Positions 54,651 to 64,000 of a stretch of 64,000 nucleotides of DNA are shown here, piece after piece. Location: contig OY992539.1 in the NCBI GenBank assembly GCA_963921195.1, positions 36,609,754 through 36,673,753 of the forward strand, written 5' to 3'. Source of the stretch: Pegoplata infirma. Lineage: Eukaryota; Arthropoda; Insecta; Diptera; Anthomyiidae. Within the stretch, counting starts at the first letter, position 1, and each line of letters opens with the position of its first letter. The notes under the pieces were generated by a model. It saw only the letters and a program-made list of their open reading frames with translations, was not told the DNA's origin and did no database searches. Made by a program: the position numbers and the translations under genes.

Positions 54651-55248
54651 AAACAAGTAAAACAGTTAAGTTCGGCCTTGCCGAATGTAGTGATACCCTC
54701 CACAATTTCAAAAAGATTATTGCAAAAAACTTTATATAAAAGGAAATTACTTTTGAAAAAAACAATTTTTTTTGAAAAAAAAATTTCCGCGAAAAAAAAA
54801 TTTCCGCGAAAAAAAATTTTGTTAAAAAAAATCCGCGATTTTTTTCTTTATTGGTGTTCAATTATGTTCACATATGCCAAACAGAAGCCGAATTAAAGTA
54901 TTTTGTATTTTTAGGTTATGTTGAATGTACTGAAATTTTTGCGGTGTGCTTACATTTTCGTTAATAACTTTTGAACCGCTGAACCGATATCGCTCAAATG
55001 CAATACCAAACTTCTCGGGAGAACTTCCAATAAATATGTTAAGTTTCAGTCATCTCTGTGCAATATTTTGTCCGCGACAGCATTTTCCACAGACAGACAG
55101 ACGGACAGACGGACATCGCTAGAATGTCTTAAAATCGATCGGGCATCATGAATATATATACTTTATGGGGTCCCAGATTGATATTTCGATGAGTTACAAA
55201 CAGAATGACAAACTTATATATACCCTCTATCACTAAGTGGAGGGTATA
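54651..55248 (-). mobile_element. Helentron, full-length
   Basis: AAACAAGTAAAACAGTTAAG, hairpin TTCGGCCTTGCCGAA, CCCTCCACAATTTCAAAAAG, (CAGACGGA)n at 55085-55110, TCTTAAAATCGATCGGGCAT, 5' end CTATCACTAAGTGGAGGGTA. Same subfamily as 4496-5081. Confidence 0.9.
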
Positions 55249-55799
55249 AAAGGCGATCTACACTCAAAATAATACATTAGTTGTAAATTGTAAATTTGCA
55301 AAAAAATTATAGTTTTTTCCTCCTGTCGAACGCAGCCAAGATATTAAGAAAATATTTTTTTTTCCTTAGAGCTTCAGCACTTTTATTTAATATTAATTTG
55401 AGTAAAATCCGGTCATTAAAACCTGCGACTCCCTTCGAAAAAAAATTTTGGTTTCTGTCAAAGTTTTCACCAAAAACTCCTTACTTTGAACGAAGGGTAC
55501 CATGGGTTCAAATGGTCTGATTTAGTAATATCTATGAAATAGTTAATGGAAAACATTTTTGAGATATTTTTTTAAAAATGTCTTGGACGTAGGAAAAACT
55601 TGTATTCTCTAGAAATGCCTTGAAAAATTAAAAATCGACTTCCTTAAAAATTTTTTTATAATTTAAAAAAAAATTTTTAAATGCCAAATTCAATAAAAAC
55701 AATATGACAAATCCATGTGAAATTTAACTGACTGATCGCCGATTTTGTATATTTTTGGTTATTTGAAAGAGCTTCGTAAATGATTAAAAACCATATAAA
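55249..55799 (+). repeat. Diverged repeat and fold-back fragment
   Basis: AGTAAAATCCGGTCATTAAA and GAAGGGTACCATGGGTTCAA resemble the old repeat of 12160-12730. From about 55690 on (ATGACAAATCCATGTGAAAT, TTTGAAAGAGCTTCGTAAAT) it matches the arm tip of 50281-51830. Confidence 0.5.
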
Positions 55800-56265
55800 A
55801 AAATAAAGAAATACAATTTTATCATGATTAAAAAAAATGTTTTATTCCACGCCCATTGGGGGGGGGGGTGGGGGGGGTAGGACCGAATAAACGACATTTT
55901 ATAATTCTCTGGGTCCAACTCCAGGACTTTGAACTTCTTTGTAGCATAAAAATTTGTTAAACAAAAACACAAAAATTCACGTAAAAAAATGCTGTTTTTC
56001 AGAGGTTGGTTTAGTTCTTCAATGGGAAACTTTTTTCCCCTGGTCCGATTTTGCTCATTTACGAACTTAACCTGCCTACTAACATAAGACATATTTGTGC
56101 CAAATGTCGAGAGTATAGCTCTTTTATTTTGGACTGCATCGTGTTAACTACAGACGGACAGACGGACGGACAGACGGACAGACGGACGGACAGACGGACA
56201 GACGGACAGACGGACGGACGGACGGACGGACATCGCTAGAATGTCTTAGAATCGATCACTGAACA
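55800..56265 (-). mobile_element. Helentron, both ends truncated
   Basis: TTTATTCCACGCCCATTGGG, GGTTTAGTTCTTCAATGGGA, CCTGGTCCGATTTTGCTCAT, GTGTTAACTACAGACGGACA, an expanded (GACG/GACA)n at 56152-56231, and AGAATGTCTTAGAATCGATC. Collinear with 19094-19852. Confidence 0.8.
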
Positions 56266-56943
56266 TACCAAACATCTAAATTGGTGCTTAACTTCATCCT
56301 CGCCATTAAATTTGAAAGTCAGAATAGTCTTCTATTGCCTAAACAAACGGTCATCTGAAAAAGCTGTTAAAAATGCTTGCAAATATGAATTTTTGGCCAA
56401 TACCATTTTTTGGCCGATCTGTTCGGTCGGACACTAGTAAGAACACTAAAAAAAACTTTCTAAAGCCAACTATTTGATGTCAAAATTTTGAAAAAATCAA
56501 ATATTTGGCTATCTAGCAAACATTGAAAATTGATTGCTCAACAATACAAAATAAAAAAACACCTCTCTGAAATTTTAAAAGCGCTAAAAGGACATTCTAG
56601 ACTTTAATAAAAAATTTTGTTTTTGGAAATCCATTGTGCCCTTTCCAGGAAAAAAGGACATTCAAATTTGGTTTTCAAAACTTTTTGTTGAAAAATCTTC
56701 CAAACAGTAAACAAGCTGGTCTAGTTTTCTTGATATTTACCAATGGATTCCATGTAATTTCATTTTGGCCTATCCATGAAATCTATTAATTTCTAAATAC
56801 AAACTAATAATTTAGGATACTTTTTTAGCCTAATGTAACGTTTTTGTATTCATATGCAAGTAAGTAGTTGTAGCAAGGATAATGTTAAAAAAATGGTATA
56901 TTAAGAAACACTTGGTTCGTTGGTTTGGTTGGCTTTAGAGTTA
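56266..56943 (+). other. Intron with a fold-back arm fragment at 56455-56700
   Basis: GGCTATCTAGCAAACATTGA, AAACACCTCTCTGAAATTTT and GACATTCTAGACTTTAAT match the arms of 50281-51830. The rest is unassigned. Confidence 0.55.
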
Positions 56944-58279
56944 AAACACCTCAATTGATCCGAATAAAATAGAATTTTTGTCCTTACCCCTTTCGAATTT
57001 GATGAAACTTGGAACATTGTTGGGCCCTTACAAAAAAATCATAGTGCCAAAGTTTTGGACTTCTGGTACTTTTTCTTCCCGAGATATGGGGTCTTGAAAA
57101 TTGGCAAAATCGTATATATTTGACAAAAGTGTTTTGAGATAAATAAAGATAACTCAAAAAGTAATTACAATACACGTCTCAGTCAGGTCGCAAATAATAG
57201 GTAATAAGACAGCCTTTAAAATGGCATTCCCCAAGATTTTTTTTTGAAAAAGGTCAAAGGTCATTGGTTTTAACCTTAATTTTTGGAGAGCTATATCTCA
57301 AAAAACGATATTTTTAAAATTTTGGAAAAAAATATATGTGATTAAGAATCATCTATACTACTTAAGTTTAAATTTTCAGGATGGAGACTTCATTGGAAAC
57401 TTTTTATATTAATAGAAACGTTGTGACAGGAAAGAAAAAGCGGTGTAATTTCCTTTAGAAAAAAAATATATTTTTTTTTGTCTTTGAAATTCTGGTACCA
57501 AAATTTATTTTTCTGAATGTTTTTGACGTGCTGAGTCCAAATATGACCTTTGAACTGGCCTATCGCTATTAGTTTTCGAGATATCTGCACATAAATATGT
57601 GAAAATTGCTAAAATGCTATTGCTGCGTTATTTTTGAAAATTTAGGTGCATATATCTTGAAAAGTAATAGCGATAGGCCAGTTCAAAGGTCATATTTGGA
57701 CTCAGCACGCCAAAAACATTCAGAAAAATGAACTTTGGTAGCAGAATTTCAAAGACAAAAAAAATAAAAAATTTTTTCTATGGGAAATTACACCGCTTTT
57801 TCTTTCCTGTCACAACGTTTCTATTAATATAAAAAGTTCCAATGAAGTCTCCATCCTGAAAATTTAAACTTAAGTAGTATAGATGATTCTTAATCACATA
57901 TATTTTTTCCAAAATTTTAAAAATATCGTTTTTTGAGATATAGCTCTCTAAAAATTAAGGTTAAAACCAATGACCTTTGACCTTTTTCAAAAAAAATCTT
58001 GGGGAACGCCATTTTAAAGGCTGTCTTATTACCTATTGATTGCGATCTGACTGAGACGTGTATTGTAATTACTTTTCGAGTTATCTTTATTTATCTCAGA
58101 ACACTTTTGTCAAATATATACGATTTTGACAATTTTCAAGACCCCATATCTCGAATACTGGAATGACCAGAAGCCTGAAAAATTGGCAAAATCTCTTTTT
58201 TGTTAAAGTAAACATCAGTACTTAATTTCATTAAGTTTTGAGGGGGTGCGGTCAACTCCTCGGTTGAATTGAGGTGTTT
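56944..58279. mobile_element. Complete fold-back element, AAACACCTCAATTGA ends, TA TSD
   Basis: AAACACCTCAATTGATCC and inverse of AAACACCTCAATTCAACC, TA on both sides. Arms pair over most of their length, for example GACCTTTGAACTGGCCTATC with GATAGGCCAGTTCAAAGGTC around the centre (about 57625), and AGGAAAGAAAAAGCGGTGTA with its inverse. 1336 bp. Confidence 0.92.
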
Positions 58280-59362
58280 TAGCTCTTTATTTTTTTGTTT
58301 TTATATTTCGCTGCTTCAGACATCTTTTCTCTACTTCGTCTACGTTTTGCTCTACAAACTACACTCTACTATACTCTACGCTGCATAGTGCTATACTTCT
58401 TCATACACTACTTAACTCGACTCAACTCTCAAATGTTACTAAAGTGTAATTAACGACGATTCTGTTGCAATTGTGGCAATTGTTTTGGTTTTAAATCCCA
58501 ACAGTAATAAGTACAAGAACATCAACATCAGCTCAGAGTGAATTGCTTGCTTGCTTGCTTTGCTGGAATATTAGTGATGCTGCTGCTGCTGTTGTTGCTG
58601 CTCTTCTTCTTCTTCTTCTTTCTACAGAATGCTACTACTGCTGGTTGTTGGTAGTTGCTTTTAGCTGCTCTATATGGGAATGTGAATGTATAAGTGATAC
58701 TGTTTTACAGTATTTACTGGTTTTTAATGTTTGAATGTTGTAGATTTAAGTCAGTGGGTATCAGGTTGGTTGGCTACCATTTAATTTCCTCTCTCAAAAA
58801 GTTGGTTCTCTTAGTGTTGCCTATGCTTTTGCTTGTAAAAACTCTCTTAAACATTAAGAGAACCAATTTAGATAAAGTGACATATTGTTTTGGGGCCTAT
58901 CAAAATCTCTGATATATTCTTTACTCTATGATTTAAGTCTTGAAATATGTGTTTGTATGTATACAAATGTTTTTTAAATGTAATGAGCAAATATGTATGT
59001 AGTTGTGATAAAAATTAATATTTGAAGCCTGTAGCAAATATACTTATTGCAATTGGAATTTTTTTGAATTATGGTTTTAGAAAGTGAGATAGACCAGAGT
59101 GTTTTAGGAGGTAAAACTGGAGAAATGAAAGTACAACACGCAGCGAAAAAATATAATTTTGGTAATCATCATTTAAGAACGTCATATTATGGTTGATTAT
59201 AATATGCTAACAGCAATCATAAAATGTTTTAGCAATCATATAACACCGTTCGACAAATTTCAACTTTTGACTGTAAATCAGAGTAAATAAGTAAGAAAAT
59301 CGCAGCCTCGAAATGAAAAACATAAACCTTTTATAAAAAACCTTGCATTTTGAACAAGGACT
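58280..59362 (+). other. Intron with trinucleotide patches
   Basis: GCTTGCTTGCTTGC at 58544-58560, GATGCTGCTGCTGCTGTTG at 58576-58594 and (TTC)n at 58602-58621. No conserved coding sequence. The frame at 58543-58734 is low-complexity L/A/C. Confidence 0.55.
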
Positions 59363-59370
59363 ATGATTGG

Positions 59371-60124
59371 CATTGGCGTAGATAGCCCTGTCTGGGGGGG
59401 GCTTAGCCCCCCCCAGAATAATTTTAGCCCCCCCCCCAGAATTTTAATCAAATACAACTTTTTTTTATAATTTAATGATTTCATTAATTTTTGCAACAAT
59501 AAATAATAATATGAAATGAGTCTTGATTATTTAATGAGTCTTAAGAACTCGTAATGATTATTATATAAGATCTAATAGTTTTTCCCATTGAAAAATAGTC
59601 TGAATTATTGAAAAAAGTTTTTATATGAATCTGATGTTTTTTTTAGTAATAAAAACTTTACAGAATCTTATGGTTTTACCTTCAGGAAAACATTTTAACT
59701 TCTTTGATTTAAAAAATTTTCTAAATTCTAAGGGGTTTTTTTTTAGACAAAAGTTATTGAATGAAAGAATCTGAGAATTTTGACTAATAATCATCAACTT
59801 TTGCAATCATCAGAACTTTTTCTTGAAAAAAATCATAGTAATCTAATGATTTTACTATAGGAAAAACATTAAAAATCTTTCATTCTCAATACATATCTGG
59901 GAGTTCTAAATTTCCGAAAAATCTACAGAATCAAAATTTAAAAAAAAAATATGAAGTTTTAACCGCTTTCGGGGGGCATTCGTTTCTAGGAGAACTAGAC
60001 CCATGTTAAAGGGAACGCTTCAGGAATAGGTCTGGGTTTTTCTATTAAAAAAAATACCAAAAAATTAAAAAAATCTACGGGGGGCTTTAGCCCCCCCCAG
60101 AAATGTTGGCTTCCTACGCCAATG
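59371..60124. mobile_element. hAT-like MITE, CATTGGCGTAG ends, 8-bp TSD
   Basis: CATTGGCGTAG and exact inverse CTACGCCAATG, flanked by ATGATTGG at 59363-59370 and 60125-60132. Just inside both ends are G-run/C-run hairpins (GGGGGGGGCTTAGCCCCCCC at the left, GGGGGGCTTTAGCCCCCC at the right). 754 bp. The middle repeats GAATCTRATGRTTTT-type words. Confidence 0.92.
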
Positions 60125-60545
60125 ATGATTGGAGACTGGAACGTTAGAACCCTTTGTCACACAATATCAAGCTAGCTCATATAGAAACCATTTCATCAAT
60201 ATGGTAGAGGAGGCCGCGTTCAACATGGACACGTTAGACAGAATCCAAAATGAATAATCTGGTTGCATCTTGGAATGAACTAAGGTCTACTGCTCAAACC
60301 GGATCAGATAAAGGTCTGCTATTATTGGCGGCCTATGCTCCAGTGGCAGTTAGAGGAACATATATAAATCGATCATTCCACCAGACATTTGTTAATTTTA
60401 GGCATTTTTTTACCGAGGGTCTTCCGATTTTTGTTATATCTTTTACACAAATTCTCTATGGAGCCATTTACAGATTTCCTTCATCAGTTCGCAAATATTC
60501 TAAAAACTCGCGATTTGATTCACGACTTTCGTTTTTAAAAAAGTA
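60125..60545 (+). pseudogene. Possible coding remnant (weak LINE-endonuclease-like start)
   Basis: The frame from 60125 reads IGDWNVRTLCHT before a stop, reminiscent of the TWNVRTL start of RTE/CR1-type endonucleases. It is followed by a 98-codon frame (60250-60546) containing SDKGLLLLAAYAPVAVRGTY that I do not recognise. Composition is richer in G/C than the flanks. The hAT-like insertion at 59371-60124 sits just before it. Very tentative. Confidence 0.3.
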
Positions 60546-60981
60546 AAAAAATGGAAAATCTGTGTAACTTTAAGCAGCTGTATTTTTTAAGCTACTTATG
60601 GCATTTGAACAATCTAAAGCGCATACTAATGGCATGTAAGTCTAATTTGATTTTTGATAAAATGAAAAATATTGTTTTTTCAAAAGTGCATTTTATATGC
60701 AAATGCAGTTTTGAAAACCTTTACCCCACTTGTTATTTTTTCAGTTGAAAAATTTGGAAAATTTAGGATTTTTGCTACAAAAAATGTCTTTCTTACAATG
60801 GACCGAAAATGTGTGCTGTTTTTAATATTTTTTAAAAAAGTTTATGTTTTCTTTACAAAAATTTATATTTTTTAAATTATACCAAAATATTGTAAAAACA
60901 CAAGGTTTTAAACAGTTATATTTTCTTAAGATGGGTAAATTGCTCGGTTTTCACGTGAAAATCTGTCAAACTCCATATAAA
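60546..60981 (+). other. Intron sequence, no element recognised
   Basis: AT-rich, only short frames without motifs. Confidence 0.5.
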
Positions 60982-61654
60982 AGAAGTAAAAAAGTTAAAT
61001 TCGGTCATACCGAATGTAGTGATACCTTCAATTTCAAAAAGATTTTTTCAAAAAACTTTATTTAAAAGCAAATTACTTTTGAAAAAAAAAATTCCAAAAA
61101 AATCCGCGATTTTTTTCTTTTTTTGTCGAAAAATATGTTCGTACTTGTTTAAATACCATTTGGTGTTCAATTATGTTCACATATCGCTCATTTACTTGTA
61201 TAGTGTCATAACACAAAATGTTTGATTATTTCAGAAAACCGGTTTAAAGTTTACAATTGAAACTTGGTTTACATTGCAAAAGGCCCGTACATTGAAAATG
61301 TTATAATGGCGTGTTCTCTTCTCAAACGGTGAGTTTAAAAGATATTACTACGAATTTTTGACTCAATATAAAGCAGGATATAACAAATAATTCTGTATTG
61401 TTTACCCAAAAACGACATATTTTGAGTTATGACACTATACAAGTAAATGAGCGATATGTCAACCAGCAGCAGAATTAAAGCATTTTGTATTTTTAGGTTA
61501 TGTTGAATGTACTAAAATTTTTTAGGTGTCCTTAGATTTTCGTTTATAACTTTTGAACCGCTTAACCGATATTGCTATAATGCAATACCAAACTTTTCGG
61601 GAAAACTTCCAATAAATATGTTAAGTTTCGGTAATCTCCGTGTAATATTTTGGC
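60982..61654 (-). mobile_element. Helentron, 5' end truncated, split by a small TIR element
   Basis: AGAAGTAAAAAAGTTAAATTC, hairpin TTCGGTCATACCGAA, TACCTTCAATTTCAAAAAGA, then after the insertion GTCAACCAGCAGCAGAATTA, TGAACCGCTTAACCGATATT and TCGGTAATCTCCGTGTAATA. It stops at TTTGGCATG, where a fold-back fragment starts. Confidence 0.85.
61194..61454. mobile_element. Small TIR element, TCGCTCATTTACTTG ends, TA TSD
   Basis: TCGCTCATTTACTTGTATAG and exact inverse. The TIR extends through TGTCATAAC. TA on both sides; the restored target is ACATATGT, as in the undisturbed Helentrons. 261 bp. Confidence 0.9.
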
Positions 61655-61917
61655 ATGAAAAAGGAGGATCTGCCCTAATTTCTCAATTTTTTTTTTATTT
61701 TGCCAGGATAAAAGGATGTGAATAAATAAATTCATTTGAAAACGTTATCAAAATTCTTCGTTGAAAATTTTTAAGGATAAATTCTTAAAAGGACGTAACT
61801 TGCCTCCATTTTCCTGATATGTAAAAATAATGAAATAGGAAAATTAGGGAAGATCCTCCTCTTTCATTTGCTATCACTAGTGTCATGCTAGGATAAATAC
61901 AAACATTATTTTTTTTT
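61655..61917. mobile_element. Fold-back fragment, CACCGTCC family centre
   Basis: AAGGAGGATCTGCCCTAATT and AGGGAAGATCCTCCTCTTTC face each other, as in 25098-25709; CTAGTGTCATGCTAGGATAA follows. Both ends are missing. Confidence 0.75.
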
Positions 61918-61925
61918 TTAAATTA

Positions 61926-63222
61926 CACTGTGCTACAGTGAAAAATACTTCTGATGTGACATAGTATAGATTGTTGGTCTTGTCGAGTAGATCACAAAAA
62001 TGCACATTAAACTTGCCAGACACCCTCAAATTTTAGAGTTATTGTTAAATAACGTTTTTTTGGGACTTTTCTCACTAAACCTTGTGTAATTCAGAAAATT
62101 TTCAACCGATTTTAAATTTTTAAACTGTTTTGGATAGAAAAAGGATAGAACTTTCCATGTGTGTGAGTTGGTCAATACGTAAAAGAAAGATATCTATTGA
62201 TTTTTTCTATAAAATCATTTTTTTTTGTTATTTTTTGAAAATTTTTCGAGTTTATCGATTTTTTTCTGCTATAGTTCGTTTAACAACCTTTATATTTATG
62301 AGAGTTTTTTTAAAGATAATTTAATTCTAAGTACGATAAACTTTATCCTGAAAAAATCGGATAATAATTGACAGAGTTGTGATAATTTTTCTAAAAAAGA
62401 AAATTAAGATTTTGCAGGAAATCGTCGTTCAGATAACCCGGGCAAAAAAAAATTATTTATCATAAATGGTCATGTACAATATTTTTCAAGGTTTTTGGCG
62501 CGTTGAATCCGAATCTGGCCTTTAAATTGCTCTATCTCGTCAGGTTTTTGAGATATTTAACATAAATTGATATATCAAAAACTTAATAAGGTAGCGCAAT
62601 TTCAAGGTCAAATTCGAATTCAGGAGGTCAAAAACCTTTAAAATAATGATTCGCGACCTCTCAGTATGTTCGTTTATTTTTTTATTTTTTTTGCCTGGGT
62701 TATCCGCACGGCAATTTCATACAAAATCTTAATTTTCTTTTTTAGAAAAATTATCACAACTCTGTCAGTTGTTATCCGATTTTTTTGGGATAAAGCTCAT
62801 CGTAATGACAGTTAAATTTTCTTTAGGAATACGTTTATTTATATAAATGTTGTTGAACAAACTATAGAAGAAAAAATTGATAAACTCAAAAAATTTTCAA
62901 AAAATAACAAAAAATTAAATATTGTTGAAAAAATTAATACATTTCTTTCTTATATGTATAGACCAATTCACACACATGAAAAGCCCTATCATTCTTCTAT
63001 CCAAAACAGTTGAAAAATTTAAAATCGGTTGAAAAATGTTTAAGTTACACGTGGTTTAGTGAGAAAAGTCAAAAAAAAAAAACGTTTTTTGACAATAACT
63101 TTAAAATTTGAGGGTGTCTGGCAAGTTTGATGGGCATTTTTGTGATCTTTTCGACGAGACCAACAACCTTAACTACCTCATTTTAAAAGTATATTCGGTT
63201 TTGTGTTTTTTGTAGCACAGTG
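61926..63222. mobile_element. Complete fold-back element, CACTGTGCTAC family
   Basis: CACTGTGCTAC and exact inverse GTAGCACAGTG, flanked by TTA (61923-61925 and 63223-63225). Arms pair through CTTGTCGAGTAGATCACAAA / TTTGTGATCTTTTCGACGAG, GACACCCTCAAATTTTAGAG and ATTATCACAACTCTGTCAGT. Centre near 62575. 1297 bp. Confidence 0.92.
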
Positions 63223-63231
63223 TTATTGTTT

Positions 63232-63748
63232 CTGTAAAGACAGTCGAGCTCAGGCTCTAATTATAATTATGTATTATAATTTTTTGATTTGTTATATATG
63301 GTTTTGAATTAAGAAAAGTGTGAAAGAAAATTTTTTTAATTTTTCTAAAAATTTAAGACATCCTGGTTTGTTTCTTACTAGTTTCATATTATCCAGTTAT
63401 AATAATCTTCAGAAAAACTTTTAATGTCAAATTTATTTAGTTAATAGTCAATAAAACTCTATATGTGAAAATTATTTACAGATCGCAGCCGACAAGGATT
63501 GAACTCATCATCATCTGTAATACTTTGCTATTAACTGCTTGTAACGTACAATCACTCTAGACCGATACGCCAAGTAGGCTGTTAAGCAAGTATCAACTAA
63601 ATCTGATTTTTTCAATTCGAGTGTGGTTGTTGCTGTTGTTTTTTTCTAACAGAAGACTTGTTATTGTAATTATGTGTAAACAAACTTTTATTTTTAGTAA
63701 TCATTATTCTTCTTCCTCTCCTTCATCAATTCTGATCTAAGTACTTAT
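63232..63748 (-). mobile_element. TIR element with tRNA-like promoter boxes, copy 2
   Basis: Inverse of 20738-21235, and it retains the opposite TIR: CTGTAAAGACAGTCGAGCTC, AGGCTCTAATTATAATTATG, GTTATATATGGTTTTGAATT. The minus strand has TGGCGTATCGG (A box 10/11) and GTTCAATCC (B box). It ends at CTTCATCAATTCTGATCTAA plus GTACTT, the sequence that follows the left TIR in copy 1. Taken together the two copies define an element with TIRs at both ends. Confidence 0.75.
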
Positions 63749-63873
63749 TTTTGCAAACATTGCCAGACATGGTCTATATATTAGACACAAATGTTAGGTG
63801 TTGCCATTTTTCCAAAGATACTGATTATTGCCACTTAGGGCGACTTATAGTCGTTATTTTTAAATTATTGTTT

Positions 63874-64000
63874 CTGTAAAGACAGTCGAGCTTAGGCTCT
63901 AATTATAATTATGTATTATGATTTTTTGATTTGTTATATATGGTTTTGAATTGAGAAAAGTGTGAAAGAAAATTTTTTTAATTTTTCTAAAAATTTAAGA
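63874..64000 (-). mobile_element. TIR element with tRNA-like boxes, copy 3 (cut by window end)
   Basis: CTGTAAAGACAGTCGAGCTT to AAATTTTTTTAATTTTTCTA repeats the first about 127 bp of copy 2 with very few differences, in the same orientation 642 bp downstream. Confidence 0.85.

Larger units (their letters stand above)
3069..64000 (+). other. Intron downstream of the Rbp6-like exon (at least 61 kb, partial)
   Basis: I looked for the expected continuation (an exon opening with GFGFVTF-type codons after an AG acceptor) and for any other conserved coding stretch on both strands, and found none. Very long introns are normal for Rbp6-like genes in flies, but this one is swollen mainly by transposable elements. 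That it is a single intron is an inference. Confidence 0.6.

Noticed and set aside
54463..54861. 132-codon minus-strand frame, the longest frame outside the hexamer array
   Set aside because: It spans the junction of a MITE and a Helentron 3' end (KFFFAEIFFSRKFFF comes from A/T-rich Helentron sequence).
56051..56239. TDGQTDGRTDRR repeat protein
   Set aside because: Translation of the (GACAGACG)n tract typical of Helentron interiors.
61926..63240. TATA-type promoter or nested gene around the fold-back
   Set aside because: No coding frame of note or conserved promoter layout; TA-rich words are expected at this base composition.

Overview
The window looks like nuclear DNA of a higher fly (Brachycera, probably a calyptrate such as a blow fly or house-fly relative). 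It is very AT-rich. I can support only one protein-coding exon: an 82-bp exon on the + strand at 2987-3068, encoding part of the first RNA-recognition motif (RRM) of a Musashi-family RNA-binding protein. The best match from memory is fly Rbp6. Everything else reads as intron: about 3 kb upstream of the exon and at least 61 kb downstream, with no second exon recognised. The species assignment is an inference from the repeats and the exon.

The intron is packed with short non-autonomous transposable elements. The commonest are about twenty DINE-1/INE-1-like Helentron copies and fragments. They share a 5' block (TATACCCTCCACT.TAGTGATAGAGGG), a (GTCC/GTCTG)n stretch, a GATCGATT core, and a 3' hairpin (TTCGGC..GCCGAA) followed by ACTTGTTT. 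These copies act as landing pads for other elements, so several nests can be resolved to the base by target-site duplications (TSDs). The second major class is fold-back elements: near-complete palindromes of 0.5-2 kb whose arms are inverted copies, at 13044-16140, 14062-15978, 25098-26216, 46450-46980, 51951-53489, 56944-58279 and 61926-63222. Smaller groups are hAT-like elements with 8-bp TSDs, PIF/Harbinger-like MITEs in CWCTTAGWG targets, a pogo-like MITE, a mariner transposase remnant, tRNA-derived SINE-like pieces, and a TIR element with tRNA-like promoter boxes inside.

Layout: 1-2986, truncated fold-backs and repeats, then the splice acceptor. 2987-3068, exon. 4051-7369, large composite TIR element. 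8556-9575, truncated Helentron and fold-back. 10137-11228, 11-bp minisatellite. 13044-16140, nested palindromes. 17-23 kb, Helentron cluster, TIR elements and an unidentified coding-like block (22000-22460). 25-27 kb, fold-backs and mariner remnant. 26919-28330, a 35-bp tandem repeat followed by about 140 perfect TTAATG hexamers. 28.3-30.8 kb, relatively repeat-poor intron. 34743-39258, a Helentron split by a 3.2-kb fold-back with 21-bp minisatellite arms, itself split by a hAT-like MITE. 40.8-45 kb, two further nested Helentrons. 45-64 kb, more fold-backs, Helentrons, and two TIR copies at the right end.

Most open reading frames in the window are by-products of repeats. The most distinctive structures are the minisatellite-armed fold-back inside a Helentron, the shared insertion hot-spot at the Helentron 5' end, the TIR/tRNA-like chimera, and the pure hexamer array.
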